NCBI GenBank assembly: GCA_017383485.1
Contig: JAFNXM010000008.1
Span: 1 to 55,062 of the forward strand
Reading direction: 5' to 3'
Length of the DNA stretch: 55,062 nt
From: Bacteroidaceae bacterium
Lineage (GTDB): Bacteria; Bacteroidota; Bacteroidia; Bacteroidales; Bacteroidaceae
This document shows positions 24,409 to 35,109 of the stretch, piece after piece. The notes below the pieces were generated by a model. It worked only from the letters and a program-made list of their open reading frames with translations, did no database searches and was not told the DNA's origin. The stretch's first letter is position 1. Each line of letters begins with the position of its first letter. Both the position numbers and the translations under genes were made by a program.

Positions 24409-24434
24409 ATTATTCTAATTGTACGTTTAAATGA

Positions 24435-24824
24435 TTATACTCTTCTTCTCTTGGGAGGACGGCAACCGTTGAATGGCAACGGAGTTACGTCGATGATTTC
24501 AACTACTTCGATACCTGCACCATGGCATGCACGAATAGCAGATTCGCGACCGTTACCGGGACCCTTTACATAGGCTTTCACCTTGCGAAGACCGAGATCG
24601 TAAGCCACTTTTGCACAATCTTGTGCAGCCATTTGAGCTGCATAAGGAGTGTTCTTCTTTGAACCACGGAAGCCCATCTTACCTGCTGATGACCAAGAGA
24701 TAATTTGACCTTCGCTATTTGCCAAAGATACAATGATATTATTGAAAGAGCTATGTACGTGCAATTGACCCATTGCATCAACCTTAACCACTCTCTTCTT
24801 AGTAACGACTGTTTTCTTTGCCAT
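24435..24824 (-). CDS. rpsK: 30S ribosomal protein uS11
   Basis: 129 residues, with the conserved [20 protein letters not shown] region and the basic C-terminus [11 protein letters not shown]. It forms the platform that touches mRNA in the E site. Ten bases separate it from rpsM. Confidence 0.98.
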   Translation of the reverse strand: MAKKTVVTKKRVVKVDAMGQLHVHSSFNNIIVSLANSEGQIISWSSAGKMGFRGSKKNTPYAAQMAAQDCAKVAYDLGLRKVKAYVKGPGNGRESAIRACHGAGIEVVEIIDVTPLPFNGCRPPKRRRV

Positions 24825-24834
24825 ATTCTATTTA

Positions 24835-25215
24835 TTATTTAGTAGCTTTTTTCTTATTTGCAACAGTCTTTTTGCGACCCTTGCGAGTACGTGCATTGTT
24901 CTTAGTACTTTGACCACGAACTGGGAGACCGAGACGGTGACGAATACCACGGTAGCAACCGATGTCCATCAAACGCTTGATGTTAAGTTGGATTTCTGAA
25001 CGAAGATCACCTTCTACCTTGAATTCTGCACCAATGATTTCACGAATCTTAGCAGCTTGGTCGTCTGTCCAATCCTTAACCTTAATGTCTCTATCAATAC
25101 CGGCTTTGTCTAAAATCTTAGCCGAACTACTACGACCTATACCATAAATGTAGGTCAAAGCAATTTCGCCTCTCTTGTTTTGAGGCAAGTCTACGCCAAC
25201 AATTCTTATTGCCAT
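24835..25215 (-). CDS. rpsM: 30S ribosomal protein uS13
   Basis: 126 residues, [20 protein letters not shown], with the helix-turn element [11 protein letters not shown] and the [17 protein letters not shown] tail that reaches the P-site tRNA. It bridges the small-subunit head and the large subunit. Confidence 0.98.
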   Translation of the reverse strand: MAIRIVGVDLPQNKRGEIALTYIYGIGRSSSAKILDKAGIDRDIKVKDWTDDQAAKIREIIGAEFKVEGDLRSEIQLNIKRLMDIGCYRGIRHRLGLPVRGQSTKNNARTRKGRKKTVANKKKATK

Positions 25216-25246
25216 ATAATTATACTTTTATTATGCGAAAACTGGA

Positions 25247-25363
25247 TTAACCCTGACGTGTTTTGAATTTAGGGTTCTTTTTGTTAATCACGTACAGGCG
25301 ACCCTTACGACGCACGATCTTGCAGTCAGCAGTGCGCTTCTTTAATGATGCTCTTGTTTTCAT
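25247..25363 (-). CDS. rpmJ: 50S ribosomal protein bL36
   Basis: A 38-residue frame between infA and rps[21 protein letters not shown], then [18 protein letters not shown]. bL36 is a tiny 23S-binding protein that usually binds zinc through C-C-C-H. Only one Cys (C14) remains here, so this is the zinc-free type. Its position is canonical. Confidence 0.95.
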   Translation of the reverse strand: MKTRASLKKRTADCKIVRRKGRLYVINKKNPKFKTRQG

Positions 25364-25377
25364 ATTTATGTTTTTCT

Positions 25378-25596
25378 TTATTTGTATCTAAACACTATTC
25401 TTCCTTTTGAGAGGTCGTATGGACTCATCTCAACCTTCACCTTGTCTCCAGGGAGAATTTTGATGTAGTGCATACGCATCTTTCCTGAGATATGGGCTGT
25501 GATTTCGTGCCCATTTTCTAACTCAACTCTGAACATTGCATTGCTCAATGCTTCTACAATTGTTCCGTCTTGTTCGATAGCTGTTTGTTTCGCCAT
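25378..25596 (-). CDS. infA: Translation initiation factor IF-1
   Basis: 72 residues, [20 protein letters not shown], a single OB-fold (S1-like) ending KGRIVFRYK. It binds the A site during initiation. It starts 1 bp after the map stop codon, so the two are probably coupled. Confidence 0.97.
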   Translation of the reverse strand: MAKQTAIEQDGTIVEALSNAMFRVELENGHEITAHISGKMRMHYIKILPGDKVKVEMSPYDLSKGRIVFRYK

Positions 25597-25597
25597 G

Positions 25598-26392
25598 TTA
25601 ATTATTTTGTCGTTCTACTTCTTCAATTCCTTCAAATGAGGATAAGATTTCTGCCTTACCACGATGAATTGCTATGGTATGTTCGAAATGCGCTGCTGGT
25701 TTCCCATCACGAGTGATTACACTCCAACGATCTTCCATCAGCTGAATTTCTGGACTACCTAAGGTAATCATAGGTTCAATTGCAATACAAAGACCGTTTT
25801 TCAATTGTTTACCAGTACCCTGTCTACCATAATTTGGCACCTGAGGGTCTTCGTGCATTTCTCGACCGATACCATGTCCGACGAATTCCTTGACAACGCC
25901 ATAACCATATTGTTCGCAATGTGATTGAACAGCGTAACTGATGTCTCCAATTCTACGTCCGACGATTGCTTGATCTATTGCCTTGTATAGAGACTCTTTG
26001 GTCACCCGTAGCAAATGTTTGATTTCTTCTGAAACTTCGCCTACACAAAATGTATAACAAGAATCTCCGTTGAAACCTTCAAGCAATGCTCCACAATCGA
26101 CAGACACAATATCACCTTCTTTTAAAGGTTCGTCATTGGGAATCCCGTGAACCACGACTCCATTTACTGAAGTACAAAGCGAAGCAGGAAAGGGAGAACC
26201 ATATGGATTTGGAAAGCCCTTGAATGTAGGAACTGCTCCGTGATCACGGATAAATTGTTCAGCCAAGGTGTCCAACATTCGGGTAGTGACACCCGGCTTT
26301 ACAATTTTAGCAACTTCTGCGAGAGTTTGTCCAACCAGTTGGTTGGCATTTCTCAGCAAATTTATTTCATCCTCTGTTTTTAAGTAAATCAT
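25598..26392 (-). CDS. map: Methionine aminopeptidase, type I
   Basis: 264 residues. It removes the initiator Met from new proteins using two metal ions; the ligands are visible in [20 protein letters not shown] (two Asp), [14 protein letters not shown] (His), IAIEPM (Glu) and AHFEHTIAI (Glu). There is no N-terminal SH3-like extension. It is encoded between secY and infA as in most Bacteroidota. Confidence 0.96.
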   Translation of the reverse strand: MIYLKTEDEINLLRNANQLVGQTLAEVAKIVKPGVTTRMLDTLAEQFIRDHGAVPTFKGFPNPYGSPFPASLCTSVNGVVVHGIPNDEPLKEGDIVSVDCGALLEGFNGDSCYTFCVGEVSEEIKHLLRVTKESLYKAIDQAIVGRRIGDISYAVQSHCEQYGYGVVKEFVGHGIGREMHEDPQVPNYGRQGTGKQLKNGLCIAIEPMITLGSPEIQLMEDRWSVITRDGKPAAHFEHTIAIHRGKAEILSSFEGIEEVERQNN

Positions 26393-26411
26393 CAGAAGTT
26401 GTAACGATTAA

Positions 26412-27746
26412 TTAATATGCTGACACAGATGCACCGCGTGAGCGAGTGTGACCTGAATTCAACAAACCATCATAACGTCTTACTAAAAGATGACTCTGCA
26501 CTTGTTGGATGGTGTCAAGAACAACACCCACAAGGATCAACAGAGAAGTACCTCCAAAGAATTGTGCGAAACTTTGTTTTACACCGAACAGGCCTGCGAA
26601 TGCTGGCATGATGGCGATGATTGCTATAAACAAAGATCCCGGCAGCAAAAGGCGTGTCATCACCTTATCTAAATAATCTGCAGTATTCTTACCGGGTTTG
26701 ATACCTGGGATAAATCCATTGTTGCGCTTCATATCTTCTGCCATTTGAACGGGGTTCAAAGTGATTGCAGTATAGAAATATGTAAACGCTACGATAAGTG
26801 CAACATATACTACATTGTAAGGGATACTGGTGTAATCACGGAAACTACTAAAGAAACCATTACCGTCGCCTGTTGTAGAAAGTGTCAAGGGGATAAACAT
26901 GATTGCTTGTGCAAAGATGATAGGCATAACATTTGCAGCAAACAACTTCAGTGGAATATATTGACGTGCGCCACCGACTTGACGATTACCTTCAACTCGC
27001 TTAGCGTATTGTACAGGAACTTTTCTTGTAGCCTTCACCAAGAGAATGGCCAAAGCCATTACTGCGAGGAGAGCAAGAATTTCGAAGAGGAACATAATAA
27101 AGCCACCACCTTCAGCACCTGACCATGCAGAAACGAATTCTTCAATAATAGCGGACGGGAGACGTGCAATAATACCGATCATGATGATCATTGACACACC
27201 GTTACCAATACCCTTGTCGGTAATGCGCTCACCGAGCCAAAGGATAAACATACTACCAGCTGCAAGGATAACCGTAGACGTAGCAAGGAAACCAAAGCCA
27301 TCGCCTGCTTCGAATGCAGGACCTACTTGATATTTCAAATTAATCAAATACGCAGGAGCTTGGAATAACAAAATTGCAATTGTCAACCAACGTGTATATT
27401 GATTAATCTTGCGACGACCGCTTTCGCCTTCACGTTGCATCTTTTGGAAATATGGGATTGCAACGGCACACAACTGAATGACAATCGATGCTGATATGTA
27501 AGGCATGATACCCAAAGCAAATACAGAAGCATTTGAGAAAGCACCACCCGAGAACATGTTCAACAAAGACATCAAACCTTCGCTTGTTTGTTCTTGCAAA
27601 GCACCCAACTTATTAGGGTTGATACCTGGCAATACAATGAATGAGCCAAAACGGTATATAGCAACAAAGAGGAGAGTTATGAGGATTCGAACTCTCAAAT
27701 CCTCAATTCTCCAAATGTTTTTAATGGTCTCGATTATCTTTTTCAT
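26412..27746 (-). CDS. secY: Protein translocase subunit SecY
   Basis: 444 residues with about ten hydrophobic membrane segments. Conserved landmarks include the plug-region glycines after IVLPGINPNKLGALQ, and PVQMAEDMKRNNGFIPGIKPG in the cytoplasmic loop that contacts SecA and the ribosome. It forms the inner-membrane Sec channel that delivers all the secreted proteins encoded nearby to the periplasm. Confidence 0.97.
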   Translation of the reverse strand: MKKIIETIKNIWRIEDLRVRILITLLFVAIYRFGSFIVLPGINPNKLGALQEQTSEGLMSLLNMFSGGAFSNASVFALGIMPYISASIVIQLCAVAIPYFQKMQREGESGRRKINQYTRWLTIAILLFQAPAYLINLKYQVGPAFEAGDGFGFLATSTVILAAGSMFILWLGERITDKGIGNGVSMIIMIGIIARLPSAIIEEFVSAWSGAEGGGFIMFLFEILALLAVMALAILLVKATRKVPVQYAKRVEGNRQVGGARQYIPLKLFAANVMPIIFAQAIMFIPLTLSTTGDGNGFFSSFRDYTSIPYNVVYVALIVAFTYFYTAITLNPVQMAEDMKRNNGFIPGIKPGKNTADYLDKVMTRLLLPGSLFIAIIAIMPAFAGLFGVKQSFAQFFGGTSLLILVGVVLDTIQQVQSHLLVRRYDGLLNSGHTRSRGASVSAY

Positions 27747-27760
27747 GAATAGAGATTGGA

Positions 27761-28207
27761 TTAGATTTTAGTTGTTGTTCCACCAAGAGCTTGGATAGCA
27801 GCTTCTGCAGTCTTAGAGAAAGCATGAGCTTCAACAGCCAACTTGATAGTCAACTCACCATTACCAAGAATCTTTACCAATTGGCGAGAAGAGATAAATC
27901 CTGCTGCAACCAATTCTTCAACACCAATCTTTTCATAACCCTTAGCTTCTGCCAAAGTTTGAAGAGTAGAGAGGTTGATAGCCTTGTATTCTACACGATT
28001 TATATTCTTGAAGCCGAACTTAGGTACGCGACGTTGCAAAGGCATCTGTCCGCCCTCAAAACCTATTTTCTTGCTGTAACCAGAACGTGACTTAGCACCC
28101 TTGTGACCACGAGTAGAAGTACCACCCATGCCAGAACCTGGACCACGACCGATACGCTTACGTGTTTTTACAGCACCTTCTGCAGGTTTTAAAGTATGTA
28201 ATTTCAT
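27761..28207 (-). CDS. rplO: 50S ribosomal protein uL15
   Basis: 148 residues, MKLHTLKPAEGAVKTRKRIG with the glycine-rich RGPGSGMGGTSTRGHKGAKS segment that threads into 23S rRNA. It lies between rpmD and secY, the standard position. Confidence 0.97.
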   Translation of the reverse strand: MKLHTLKPAEGAVKTRKRIGRGPGSGMGGTSTRGHKGAKSRSGYSKKIGFEGGQMPLQRRVPKFGFKNINRVEYKAINLSTLQTLAEAKGYEKIGVEELVAAGFISSRQLVKILGNGELTIKLAVEAHAFSKTAEAAIQALGGTTTKI

Positions 28208-28226
28208 AACTTCTTCGTTGTTTTAT

Positions 28227-28403
28227 TTATTCTACGACAGTTACCAAGTGGTGTACTTTACGAATCATTCCTTGTACTACAGGATTGTCTTCCTTTTCTA
28301 CTACTTGATTCATCTTTTTCAATCCGAGAGCATCGAGCGTGCGCTTTTGATCGATAGAAGCACCGATACGGCTTCTAGTTTGTTTGATCTTTATTGTTGC
28401 CAT
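28227..28403 (-). CDS. rpmD: 50S ribosomal protein uL30
   Basis: 58 residues from MATIKIKQTRSRIGASIDQK. An upstream in-frame ATG would add 26 residues unlike the family and overlap rpsE, so the inner start is chosen. The size is normal for bacterial uL30. Seven bases follow the rpsE stop. Confidence 0.95.
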   Translation of the reverse strand: MATIKIKQTRSRIGASIDQKRTLDALGLKKMNQVVEKEDNPVVQGMIRKVHHLVTVVE

Positions 28404-28410
28404 AGTAATA

Positions 28411-28917
28411 TTATCCTCTAAATACTTTTTCCAAAGATACACCACGATGCTGTGCAACAGTGCGTGCATCACGCATTTCACTCAAAGCCTTGATAGTAGC
28501 CTTAACCAAGTTGTGAGGGTTAGAAGAACCCTTAGACTTAGCCAATACGTCAGTAACGCCAGCGCTTTCCAATACAGCACGCATAGCTCCACCTGCTACT
28601 ACTCCGGTACCTTCTGATGCAGGAAGAATCACTACTTCAGCACCGCCAAACTTAGCAGCTTGTTCGTGAGGTACAGTACCCTTCAAAACGGGAACCTTAA
28701 CCAAGTTCTTCTTTGCAGCTTCAACACCCTTAGCGATAGCAGCTGTAACTTCACCAGCCTTACCAAGACCGCATCCGATTACTCCCTTGCCGTCACCAAC
28801 AACGACGATTGCTGCAAACGTAAAGGTACGACCACCTTTGGTTACTTTAACTACGCGATTGATAGCAACCAGTCTATCTTTCAATTCTTCGCTATTAACA
28901 ATTACTCTGTTTGCCAT
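28411..28917 (-). CDS. rpsE: 30S ribosomal protein uS5
   Basis: 168 residues from [20 protein letters not shown] (the Met two codons upstream is less likely). It has the double-stranded RNA-binding domain followed by the [15 protein letters not shown] ribosomal fold-2 segment. uS5 lines the mRNA entry channel and influences accuracy. No loop deletion is seen. Confidence 0.97.
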   Translation of the reverse strand: MANRVIVNSEELKDRLVAINRVVKVTKGGRTFTFAAIVVVGDGKGVIGCGLGKAGEVTAAIAKGVEAAKKNLVKVPVLKGTVPHEQAAKFGGAEVVILPASEGTGVVAGGAMRAVLESAGVTDVLAKSKGSSNPHNLVKATIKALSEMRDARTVAQHRGVSLEKVFRG

Positions 28918-28923
28918 AATCAA

Positions 28924-29268
28924 TTAGAATTTAAGTCCACCTTTACGTGCACCTTCAGCAACTTCTTTCACACGACCGTGATAAAGATAACCATTACGGT
29001 CAAATACCACAGTTGTGATACCAGCTTCAAGTGCTTTTTGAGCTACAAGTTCGCCAACCTTAGCAGCTTGCTCTTTCTTTGGCATTGCTTCCATGCCCAA
29101 AGATGATGCTGCTACGAGTGTGCTTGCAGTTTCGTCATTGATAATTTGTACGTAAATCTGCTTATTGCTTCTGAATACGCTCATGCGGGGACGCTCGGTA
29201 GTACCAGAGATTTTATTGCGAACCCGATATTTAATCTTAATGCGTCTTTGTTCTTTCTTTGTTGTCAT
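28924..29268 (-). CDS. rplR: 50S ribosomal protein uL18
   Basis: 114 residues, ending [20 protein letters not shown] plus a short tail. The protein binds 5S rRNA in the central protuberance together with uL5. Its basic N-terminus ([16 protein letters not shown]) is conserved. Confidence 0.97.
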   Translation of the reverse strand: MTTKKEQRRIKIKYRVRNKISGTTERPRMSVFRSNKQIYVQIINDETASTLVAASSLGMEAMPKKEQAAKVGELVAQKALEAGITTVVFDRNGYLYHGRVKEVAEGARKGGLKF

Positions 29269-29286
29269 AATCTTACAAATTTAAAA

Positions 29287-29856
29287 TTACTTAGCACCTG
29301 CAGACTTACCGGACTTTCTACGGATTTGCTCACCGAGGAACAAGATACCCTTACCTTTGTAAGGTTCAGGCTTGCGGAATGAACGGATTTTTGAGCAAAC
29401 CATACCGAGAAGTTGCTTGTCGCAAGACTCTAAACAAATATACGGGTTTTTATTTCTCTCAGACTTTGTTTCCACCTTAATTTCAGGGGGGAGTTGGAGG
29501 AAGATTGCGTGAGTGTAACCGAGAGAGAATTCAATCAAGTTGCCTTGATTTGATACACGGTAACCTACACCTACGAGTTCCATTTCCTTCTTGTATCCTT
29601 CTGATACACCAACTACCATGTTGTTAACGAGAGAACGATACAAACCGTGGTAAGCATGCTTTTGCTTAGTTTCCACGTCTGTGTTGTTTTCGTCAACAGT
29701 GAGTGTGATAACGTTGTCTTCAACTGTTACGATGATAGAAGGATCTACAGCTTGGCTTAACTCACCCTTTGGTCCTTTTACAGACACTACATTATCCTTC
29801 AGCGTTACAGTAACTCCTGCAGGGATGTTAATCGGCAATTTACCTATTCTAGACAT
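29287..29856 (-). CDS. rplF: 50S ribosomal protein uL6
   Basis: 189 residues from MSRIGKLPINIPAGVTVTLK. This start is supported by AGGAGG five bases upstream, one of only two clear Shine-Dalgarno sites noticed here; an upstream ATG would add ten unlike residues. It has two repeated alpha/beta domains and the conserved end EPYKGKGILFLGE. It lies near the factor-binding site of the large subunit. Confidence 0.97.
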   Translation of the reverse strand: MSRIGKLPINIPAGVTVTLKDNVVSVKGPKGELSQAVDPSIIVTVEDNVITLTVDENNTDVETKQKHAYHGLYRSLVNNMVVGVSEGYKKEMELVGVGYRVSNQGNLIEFSLGYTHAIFLQLPPEIKVETKSERNKNPYICLESCDKQLLGMVCSKIRSFRKPEPYKGKGILFLGEQIRRKSGKSAGAK

Positions 29857-29870
29857 ATTTCCTCCTATTA

Positions 29871-30266
29871 TTAGTAAACATAGCAAAGAACTTCACCACC
29901 AATTTTCAAGGTAGCAGCTTCTTTGTCTGTCATTACACCTTTGGACGTTGAGATAATTGCAATACCAAGTCCGTTGATAACTCTAGGCATATCCTTGTAA
30001 CCTGTATACTTACGCATACCAGGAGTAGATACGCGGGTCAAGCTCTTAATAGCGTTAACCTTAGTTTGAGGATTGTACTTCAAGGCAATCTTAATTGAAC
30101 CTTGAGGACCATCTTCAACAAATTTGTAGTTGAGGATGTAACCCTTGTCGAAGAGAATCTTAGTGATTTCCTTCTTCAGATTTGACGCAGGCACTTCAAC
30201 AACTCTGTGCTTAGCCTGAATTGCATTACGCAATCGGGTCAAATAATCTGCTATTGGATCTGTCAT
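29871..30266 (-). CDS. rpsH: 30S ribosomal protein uS8
   Basis: 131 residues, MTDPIADYLTRLRNAIQAKH, ending EAATLKIGGEVLCYVY. It binds the central 16S domain; in some bacteria uS8 also represses its own operon. Canonical place between rpsN and rplF. Confidence 0.97.
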   Translation of the reverse strand: MTDPIADYLTRLRNAIQAKHRVVEVPASNLKKEITKILFDKGYILNYKFVEDGPQGSIKIALKYNPQTKVNAIKSLTRVSTPGMRKYTGYKDMPRVINGLGIAIISTSKGVMTDKEAATLKIGGEVLCYVY

Positions 30267-30325
30267 AATAAAAATTGTTTAATTAATCGGGACTGTCCCG
30301 ACAATATTAAAAAATTAAAAATAAA

Positions 30326-30628
30326 TTACCAGCTTGCTTTCTTTACACCGGGAATCAAACCGCTAGAAGCCATTTCTCTGAATTGAATACGAGAGAGACC
30401 GAACAAGCGGATATATCCTTTTGGACGACCAGTGATCTTGCAACGATTGTGCAAACGGATAGGGTTAGCGTTGCGAGGAATGCTTTGGAGTTTACGTGCT
30501 GCTTCGTATGCTTCTGCAGGATCGTTAGACTTGTTAACAATTTCCTTCAATGCTGCACGCTTAGCCGCATACTTGGCTACTAACTTGGCTCTTTTTACTT
30601 CGCGAGCCTTCATGGATTCTTTTGCCAT
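30326..30628 (-). CDS. rpsN: 30S ribosomal protein uS14, zinc-free type
   Basis: 100 residues, [20 protein letters not shown], ending [18 protein letters not shown]. It lacks the Cys-x-x-Cys pairs of the short zinc form and has the longer N-terminal part of the C-minus form. It binds the head of the 30S subunit. Confidence 0.96.
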   Translation of the reverse strand: MAKESMKAREVKRAKLVAKYAAKRAALKEIVNKSNDPAEAYEAARKLQSIPRNANPIRLHNRCKITGRPKGYIRLFGLSRIQFREMASSGLIPGVKKASW

Positions 30629-30635
30629 ATCTCAA

Positions 30636-31193
30636 TTAGTTATTTTTAGCGTTTTTAAAAGGCAGACCGAACTCTTTCAACAATGCGTAACCTTCTTCGT
30701 CTGTTGGAGCAGAAGTCACGAATGTGATATTCATACCAAGGATACGATCGATTGTATCGATGTTGATTTCAGGGAAGATGATTTGTTCTTGGATACCGAG
30801 GGTATAGTTACCACGACCGTCGAACTTGCTTTCAATACCCTTGAAGTCACGGATACGAGGCAATGCCACGCGAACCAATTTTTCGAGGAATTCATACATC
30901 TTCTCACGACGAAGTGTTACCATTACACCGATAGGCATCTTCTTACGAAGTTTGAATTGTGCAACGTCCTTCTTAGAAACTGTTGCTACTGCCTTTTGAC
31001 CAGTGATTGTAGTAAGTTCGTTGATAGCTACTTCGATGATCTTCTTATCAGCTGTAGCCATACCCAAACCCTGATTGATAACAATCTTTTTGAGTACTGG
31101 GATTTGCATTGAAGAAGAGTAGTTAAACTGCTTCATCAAAGCCGGAGCAATACGCTCGGCATATTCCTTCTTAAGGTTTGCTGTATTACTCAT
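30636..31193 (-). CDS. rplE: 50S ribosomal protein uL5
   Basis: 185 residues, with the conserved [14 protein letters not shown] and the [20 protein letters not shown] region. It binds 5S rRNA and contacts P-site tRNA. Its start codon shares one base with the rplX stop (TAATG), suggesting coupled translation. Confidence 0.97.
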   Translation of the reverse strand: MSNTANLKKEYAERIAPALMKQFNYSSSMQIPVLKKIVINQGLGMATADKKIIEVAINELTTITGQKAVATVSKKDVAQFKLRKKMPIGVMVTLRREKMYEFLEKLVRVALPRIRDFKGIESKFDGRGNYTLGIQEQIIFPEINIDTIDRILGMNITFVTSAPTDEEGYALLKEFGLPFKNAKNN

Positions 31194-31513
31194 TATTTAA
31201 TCTCCTCTCCTGATGTTTTAGAATAACGAACCAACTTACCATTCTCATTGCGACGGCGACCTACGCGTGTAGCTTTGCCAGTCTTTGGGTCAACCACATT
31301 CAAGTTTGAGATGTGGATAGGTGCTTCCATCTTTACGATGCCACCTTGAGGGTTCTTAGCGCTAGGCTTCTGACTTTTAGAAACCATATTTACGCCTTCG
31401 ACGATAGCACGTTGCTTTTCTACAAGCACTTTGAGGACCTTACCAGTTTGTCCCTTGTTTTCGCCTGCGTTAACGTAAACTGTATCGCCGCTTTTGATAT
31501 GTAACTTACTCAT
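31193..31513 (-). CDS. rplX: 50S ribosomal protein uL24
   Basis: 106 residues, [20 protein letters not shown], with the KOW motif in the first 35 residues. It is an early-assembly protein near the tunnel exit. Stop and start overlap rplE by one base. Confidence 0.97.
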   Translation of the reverse strand: MSKLHIKSGDTVYVNAGENKGQTGKVLKVLVEKQRAIVEGVNMVSKSQKPSAKNPQGGIVKMEAPIHISNLNVVDPKTGKATRVGRRRNENGKLVRYSKTSGEEIK

Positions 31514-31530
31514 ACTATCTGATTTCTGTA

Positions 31531-31896
31531 TTAAAGTACTTCTGGTGCCAAAGAAACCACTTTCATATTGACTGCACGGAGTTCACGAGCGACAGGACCG
31601 AAGATACGGCTAGCTCTCAATTCACCAGCGTTGTTCAAGAGTACACACGCATTATCATCAAAGCGGATGTATGAACCATCTGGTCTGCGAATCTCTTTCT
31701 TAGTACGTACGATCAAAGCCTTTGATACTGCACCTTTTTTAATATCACTCGACGGAATCACGCTCTTTACAGATACAACGATTACATCGCCGACAGAAGC
31801 ATAGCGTCTTCTAGTACCACCGAGAACTCGGATACAGAGTGCTTCACGTGCACCGCTATTATCTGCTACTGTTAATCTAGATTCTGACTGTATCAT
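31531..31896 (-). CDS. rplN: 50S ribosomal protein uL14
   Basis: 121 residues, [20 protein letters not shown], the near-invariant family start, ending FMKVV-type ([13 protein letters not shown]). It forms part of the subunit interface and binds silencing factor RsfS in other bacteria. Confidence 0.98.
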   Translation of the reverse strand: MIQSESRLTVADNSGAREALCIRVLGGTRRRYASVGDVIVVSVKSVIPSSDIKKGAVSKALIVRTKKEIRRPDGSYIRFDDNACVLLNNAGELRASRIFGPVARELRAVNMKVVSLAPEVL

Positions 31897-31898
31897 AA

Positions 31899-32153
31899 TT
31901 ACTTAGCTCTTTCTACAATTTCAACGACTCTCCAACGCTTTGTCTTACTCAAAGGACGAGTTTCCATGATCAACACAGTATCACCCATGTTGCAGTCATT
32001 CTTTTCATCATGAGCATGGTACTTCTTAGTCTTGGAGATAAATTTACCATAAATAGGGTGTTTTTCCTTGAACTTAGCAGCAACTACAATGGTCTTGTCC
32101 ATCTTGTTGCTAACCACAACACCTTGTCTTGTTTTTCTTAAATTTCTTTCCAT
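31899..32153 (-). CDS. rpsQ: 30S ribosomal protein uS17
   Basis: 84 residues with the OB-fold core [20 protein letters not shown] and the [14 protein letters not shown] end. It binds the 5' domain of 16S rRNA. Two bases separate it from rplN. Confidence 0.97.
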   Translation of the reverse strand: MERNLRKTRQGVVVSNKMDKTIVVAAKFKEKHPIYGKFISKTKKYHAHDEKNDCNMGDTVLIMETRPLSKTKRWRVVEIVERAK

Positions 32154-32165
32154 CAGGCGACCATT

Positions 32166-32360
32166 TTATTTGTTAAGTTCACGCAACACAGTTTTCATCT
32201 TAGCGATGTCACGACGTACAGCTTTGATCTGTGCAGGGTTTTCCAAAGGAGAGATGCTGTGGTTCAATACCATGTGGTTGTACTTAGCAACCTCAGCCTC
32301 GATGCGCTCAGCCAATTCATTGGCAGGGATTTGTCTAATTTCTGCAATTTTCATAATCAA
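32166..32360 (-). CDS. rpmC: 50S ribosomal protein uL29
   Basis: 64 residues, two long helices ([40 protein letters not shown]). It lies next to the tunnel exit, where trigger factor docks. Its start overlaps the rplP stop by four bases (ATGA). Confidence 0.97.
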   Translation of the reverse strand: MIMKIAEIRQIPANELAERIEAEVAKYNHMVLNHSISPLENPAQIKAVRRDIAKMKTVLRELNK

Positions 32361-32782
32361 GCGTTTTTATCGTAATCGTGTCTCACTACAAACTTTGTGG
32401 TAACAGGAAGTTTTTGTGCTGCCAAGCGAAGTGCTTCTTTAGCTACTTCAAAGGGTACACCTTCCAATTCAAAGATAATACGTCCAGGAGTAATTGGGAA
32501 TACATATCCTACGGGATCACCCTTACCCTTACCCATACGTACGTCAGCAGGTTTCTTAGTAATTGGTTTATCTGGGAAGATACGAATCCAACTTTGTCCT
32601 TCACGTTGCATGTAACGTGTCATTGCGATACGTGCTGCTTCGATTTGGCGACCAGTGAGCCAGTGTGTATCAAGGCTCTTTATACCAAAACTACCAAATG
32701 CAAGTTGGTTGCCACGTTGTGCATTACCTTTGCAACGGCCTTTTTGCGGTCTTCTGTATTTTGTTCTTTTTGGTTGTAACAT
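32357..32782 (-). CDS. rplP: 50S ribosomal protein uL16
   Basis: 141 residues, [20 protein letters not shown], with the conserved R-M-G-K-GKGDP element ([14 protein letters not shown]). It supports the A-site and peptidyl transferase region. No unusual residue was noticed. Confidence 0.97.
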   Translation of the reverse strand: MLQPKRTKYRRPQKGRCKGNAQRGNQLAFGSFGIKSLDTHWLTGRQIEAARIAMTRYMQREGQSWIRIFPDKPITKKPADVRMGKGKGDPVGYVFPITPGRIIFELEGVPFEVAKEALRLAAQKLPVTTKFVVRHDYDKNA

Positions 32783-32799
32783 AATACTCTTAGTGTGAA

Positions 32800-33525
32800 T
32801 TAACGGTTGTTATTTCTCTTGTTACGGAACTTGCGGCCATTGCCATTATTTCCGCGTCCGCTTTCCTTTTCAGGAGTGAAGTTTGGAGTAAGATCGCGCT
32901 TGCCATAAACTTCACCGCGGCAGATCCAAACCTTGATACCGAGGATACCAACTTTTGTCAAAGCTTCAGCGTGGCAATAGTCGATATCAGCACGGAGTGT
33001 GTGCAAAGGAGTACGTCCTTCTTTGTACATTTCGCTACGTGCCATTTCAGCACCATTCAGACGGCCACTGATTTGCACCTTGATACCTTCAGCGCCAGCG
33101 TGCATTGCGTTTGCAATAGCCATTTTGATTGCGCGACGGTAAGCGATTTTGCCTTCAACCTGGCGAGCGATGCTCTTCGCAACGATAGTAGCATCAAGGT
33201 CGGGCTTCTTCACTTCGAAGATGTTAATCTGTACGTCCTTGTCTGTAATTTTCTTGAGTTCTTCTTTGAGTTTGTCAACTTCCTGACCACCCTTACCAAT
33301 GATTATACCTGGGCGTGAAGTGCACACGGTAATAGTGATAAGTTTGGGGGTACGTTCGATGACGATGCGTGCAACGCTAGCCTTAGCCAAACGTGCATCA
33401 AGGTATTTGCGGATTTTGCTATCCTCGAGCAAATTGTCACCGAAGTTTGAGCCTCCAAACCAGTTAGAGTCCCAACCACGTACAATACCAAGTCGGTTGC
33501 TTATCGGATTTACTTTTTGTCCCAT
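32800..33525 (-). CDS. rpsC: 30S ribosomal protein uS3
   Basis: 241 residues, [20 protein letters not shown]. The KH domain has [20 protein letters not shown] and the C-terminal domain helps form the mRNA entry channel. A basic, Asn-rich tail ([18 protein letters not shown]) extends the end, typical of Bacteroidota. Confidence 0.97.
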   Translation of the reverse strand: MGQKVNPISNRLGIVRGWDSNWFGGSNFGDNLLEDSKIRKYLDARLAKASVARIVIERTPKLITITVCTSRPGIIIGKGGQEVDKLKEELKKITDKDVQINIFEVKKPDLDATIVAKSIARQVEGKIAYRRAIKMAIANAMHAGAEGIKVQISGRLNGAEMARSEMYKEGRTPLHTLRADIDYCHAEALTKVGILGIKVWICRGEVYGKRDLTPNFTPEKESGRGNNGNGRKFRNKRNNNR

Positions 33526-33536
33526 ACTATTTCTTA

Positions 33537-33935
33537 TTAATCATTAGTTTTAGTACCCACGAACACTGTCACGTGGTTTGAACGTTTACGAATTCTATAA
33601 CCTCTACCTTGTGGTGCTGGACGCATGCGTTTGAGAGTCACACCTTCGTCAACAAAAATCTTGGTTATGAACAATTCGCCATCTTCAGCCTTACGCTCAT
33701 TCTTTTGTTCCCAGTTGGCGATAGCCGAACGAAGTACTTTTTCTACATCTTGTGATGCTGCCTTCTTTGAGAATCTGAGGGTACCGAGGGCGCGATTCAC
33801 CTCCATGCCGCGTACCATGTCTACTACGTAGCGCATCTTGCGGGGTGAAGAGGGAACATTTTGCAACTTAGCAAAATATTGGGTTTTCAGGGCTTCTTTT
33901 CTTTTTTCAGCCGCTAATCTTTTTCTAGCTCCCAT
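33537..33935 (-). CDS. rplV: 50S ribosomal protein uL22
   Basis: 132 residues; after a ~20-residue basic extension comes [20 protein letters not shown]. The beta-hairpin loop around [20 protein letters not shown] reaches into the exit tunnel where macrolides bind. No insertion is seen in the loop. Confidence 0.97.
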   Translation of the reverse strand: MGARKRLAAEKRKEALKTQYFAKLQNVPSSPRKMRYVVDMVRGMEVNRALGTLRFSKKAASQDVEKVLRSAIANWEQKNERKAEDGELFITKIFVDEGVTLKRMRPAPQGRGYRIRKRSNHVTVFVGTKTND

Positions 33936-33979
33936 TTATTAATTTCTCTTTTTAATTTCTGGATTGAATATCCCGTTTA

Positions 33980-34249
33980 TTATTTTTTCTTGTTACCGCC
34001 GTGGCCACCGAACTTGCGTGTGAGTGCGAACTCACCGAGCTTGTGTCCTACCATGTTTTCGGTCACATAAACGGGGATGAATTTATTTCCGTTGTGAACT
34101 GCAATTGTATGACCCACGAAATCTGGGGAAATCATTGAAGCTCTAGCCCATGTCTTAACTACGCTTTTCTTGCCGCTTTCATTCATAGCAAGCACCTTCT
34201 TTTCCAAAGATACAGCGATGTATGGACCTTTCTTTAATGAACGACTCAT
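33980..34249 (-). CDS. rpsS: 30S ribosomal protein uS19
   Basis: 89 residues, [20 protein letters not shown], ending [17 protein letters not shown]. It forms the head of the 30S with uS13. Forty-four bases separate it from rplV, one of the longer gaps of the cluster. Confidence 0.97.
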   Translation of the reverse strand: MSRSLKKGPYIAVSLEKKVLAMNESGKKSVVKTWARASMISPDFVGHTIAVHNGNKFIPVYVTENMVGHKLGEFALTRKFGGHGGNKKK

Positions 34250-34274
34250 ATTGTTCTTATTCTTTTAGTGCTTA

Positions 34275-35102
34275 TTACTTCTTATTGCATCTTTCGATTA
34301 TGTACTTGCTTGATTGCTTCTTAGGTGCTCTAGTCTTCTTACCCTTAGCATACAAGCCTGTACGTGAGCGTGGGTGTCCACCACTTTGACGACCTTCACC
34401 ACCACCCATTGGGTGATCTACTGGGTTCATTACAACACCACGGTTGTGAGGACGACGTCCCATCCAGCGTGAACGACCTGCCTTACCTGAGCTTTCGAGA
34501 GCGTGGTCTGAGTTACCAACACTACCTACTGTAGCTTTACAAGCGCTCAAGATCTTGCGAGTTTCGCCTGAAGGAAGTTTGATTACACAATAAGCACCTT
34601 CACGAGAAGTCAACTGAGCGAAGTTACCTGCTGAACGCACGAGGAGAGCACCTTGACCAGGACGGAGTTCAATGTTGTGAATCACTGTACCTACTGGGAT
34701 GTTCTTCAAAGGAAGTGCGTTACCGATTTCAGGAGCAGCTTCTGCACCAGAAAGCAACTTGTCACCAACTTTCAATCCGTTAGGAGCGATAATATAACGC
34801 TTTTCACCATCAGCATAGAAGAGCAATGCGATACGAGCCGAGCGGTTTGGATCGTACTCGATAGTCTTCACTGTTGCGGGTACACCATCTTTTTCTCTCT
34901 TGAAGTCGATGAAGCGGAACTTTCTCTTGTGACCGCCACCGAGGTAACGCATAGTCATCTTACCAACATTGTTGCGACCACCACTTGCGCGCTTACCACA
35001 TACGAGAGATTTTTCAGGTACGGATGCAGTAATTTCTTCGAACGTACCTATAATTTTGTGTCTCTGCCCTGGTGTTGTGGGCTTAAATTTACGTACTGCC
35101 AT
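34275..35102 (-). CDS. rplB: 50S ribosomal protein uL2
   Basis: 275 residues, with the near-invariant [17 protein letters not shown], whose His is linked to peptidyl-transferase centre assembly. It is the largest protein of the cluster and a primary 23S binder. Confidence 0.98.
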   Translation of the reverse strand: MAVRKFKPTTPGQRHKIIGTFEEITASVPEKSLVCGKRASGGRNNVGKMTMRYLGGGHKRKFRFIDFKREKDGVPATVKTIEYDPNRSARIALLFYADGEKRYIIAPNGLKVGDKLLSGAEAAPEIGNALPLKNIPVGTVIHNIELRPGQGALLVRSAGNFAQLTSREGAYCVIKLPSGETRKILSACKATVGSVGNSDHALESSGKAGRSRWMGRRPHNRGVVMNPVDHPMGGGEGRQSGGHPRSRTGLYAKGKKTRAPKKQSSKYIIERCNKK

Positions 35103-35109
35103 CTTTTAT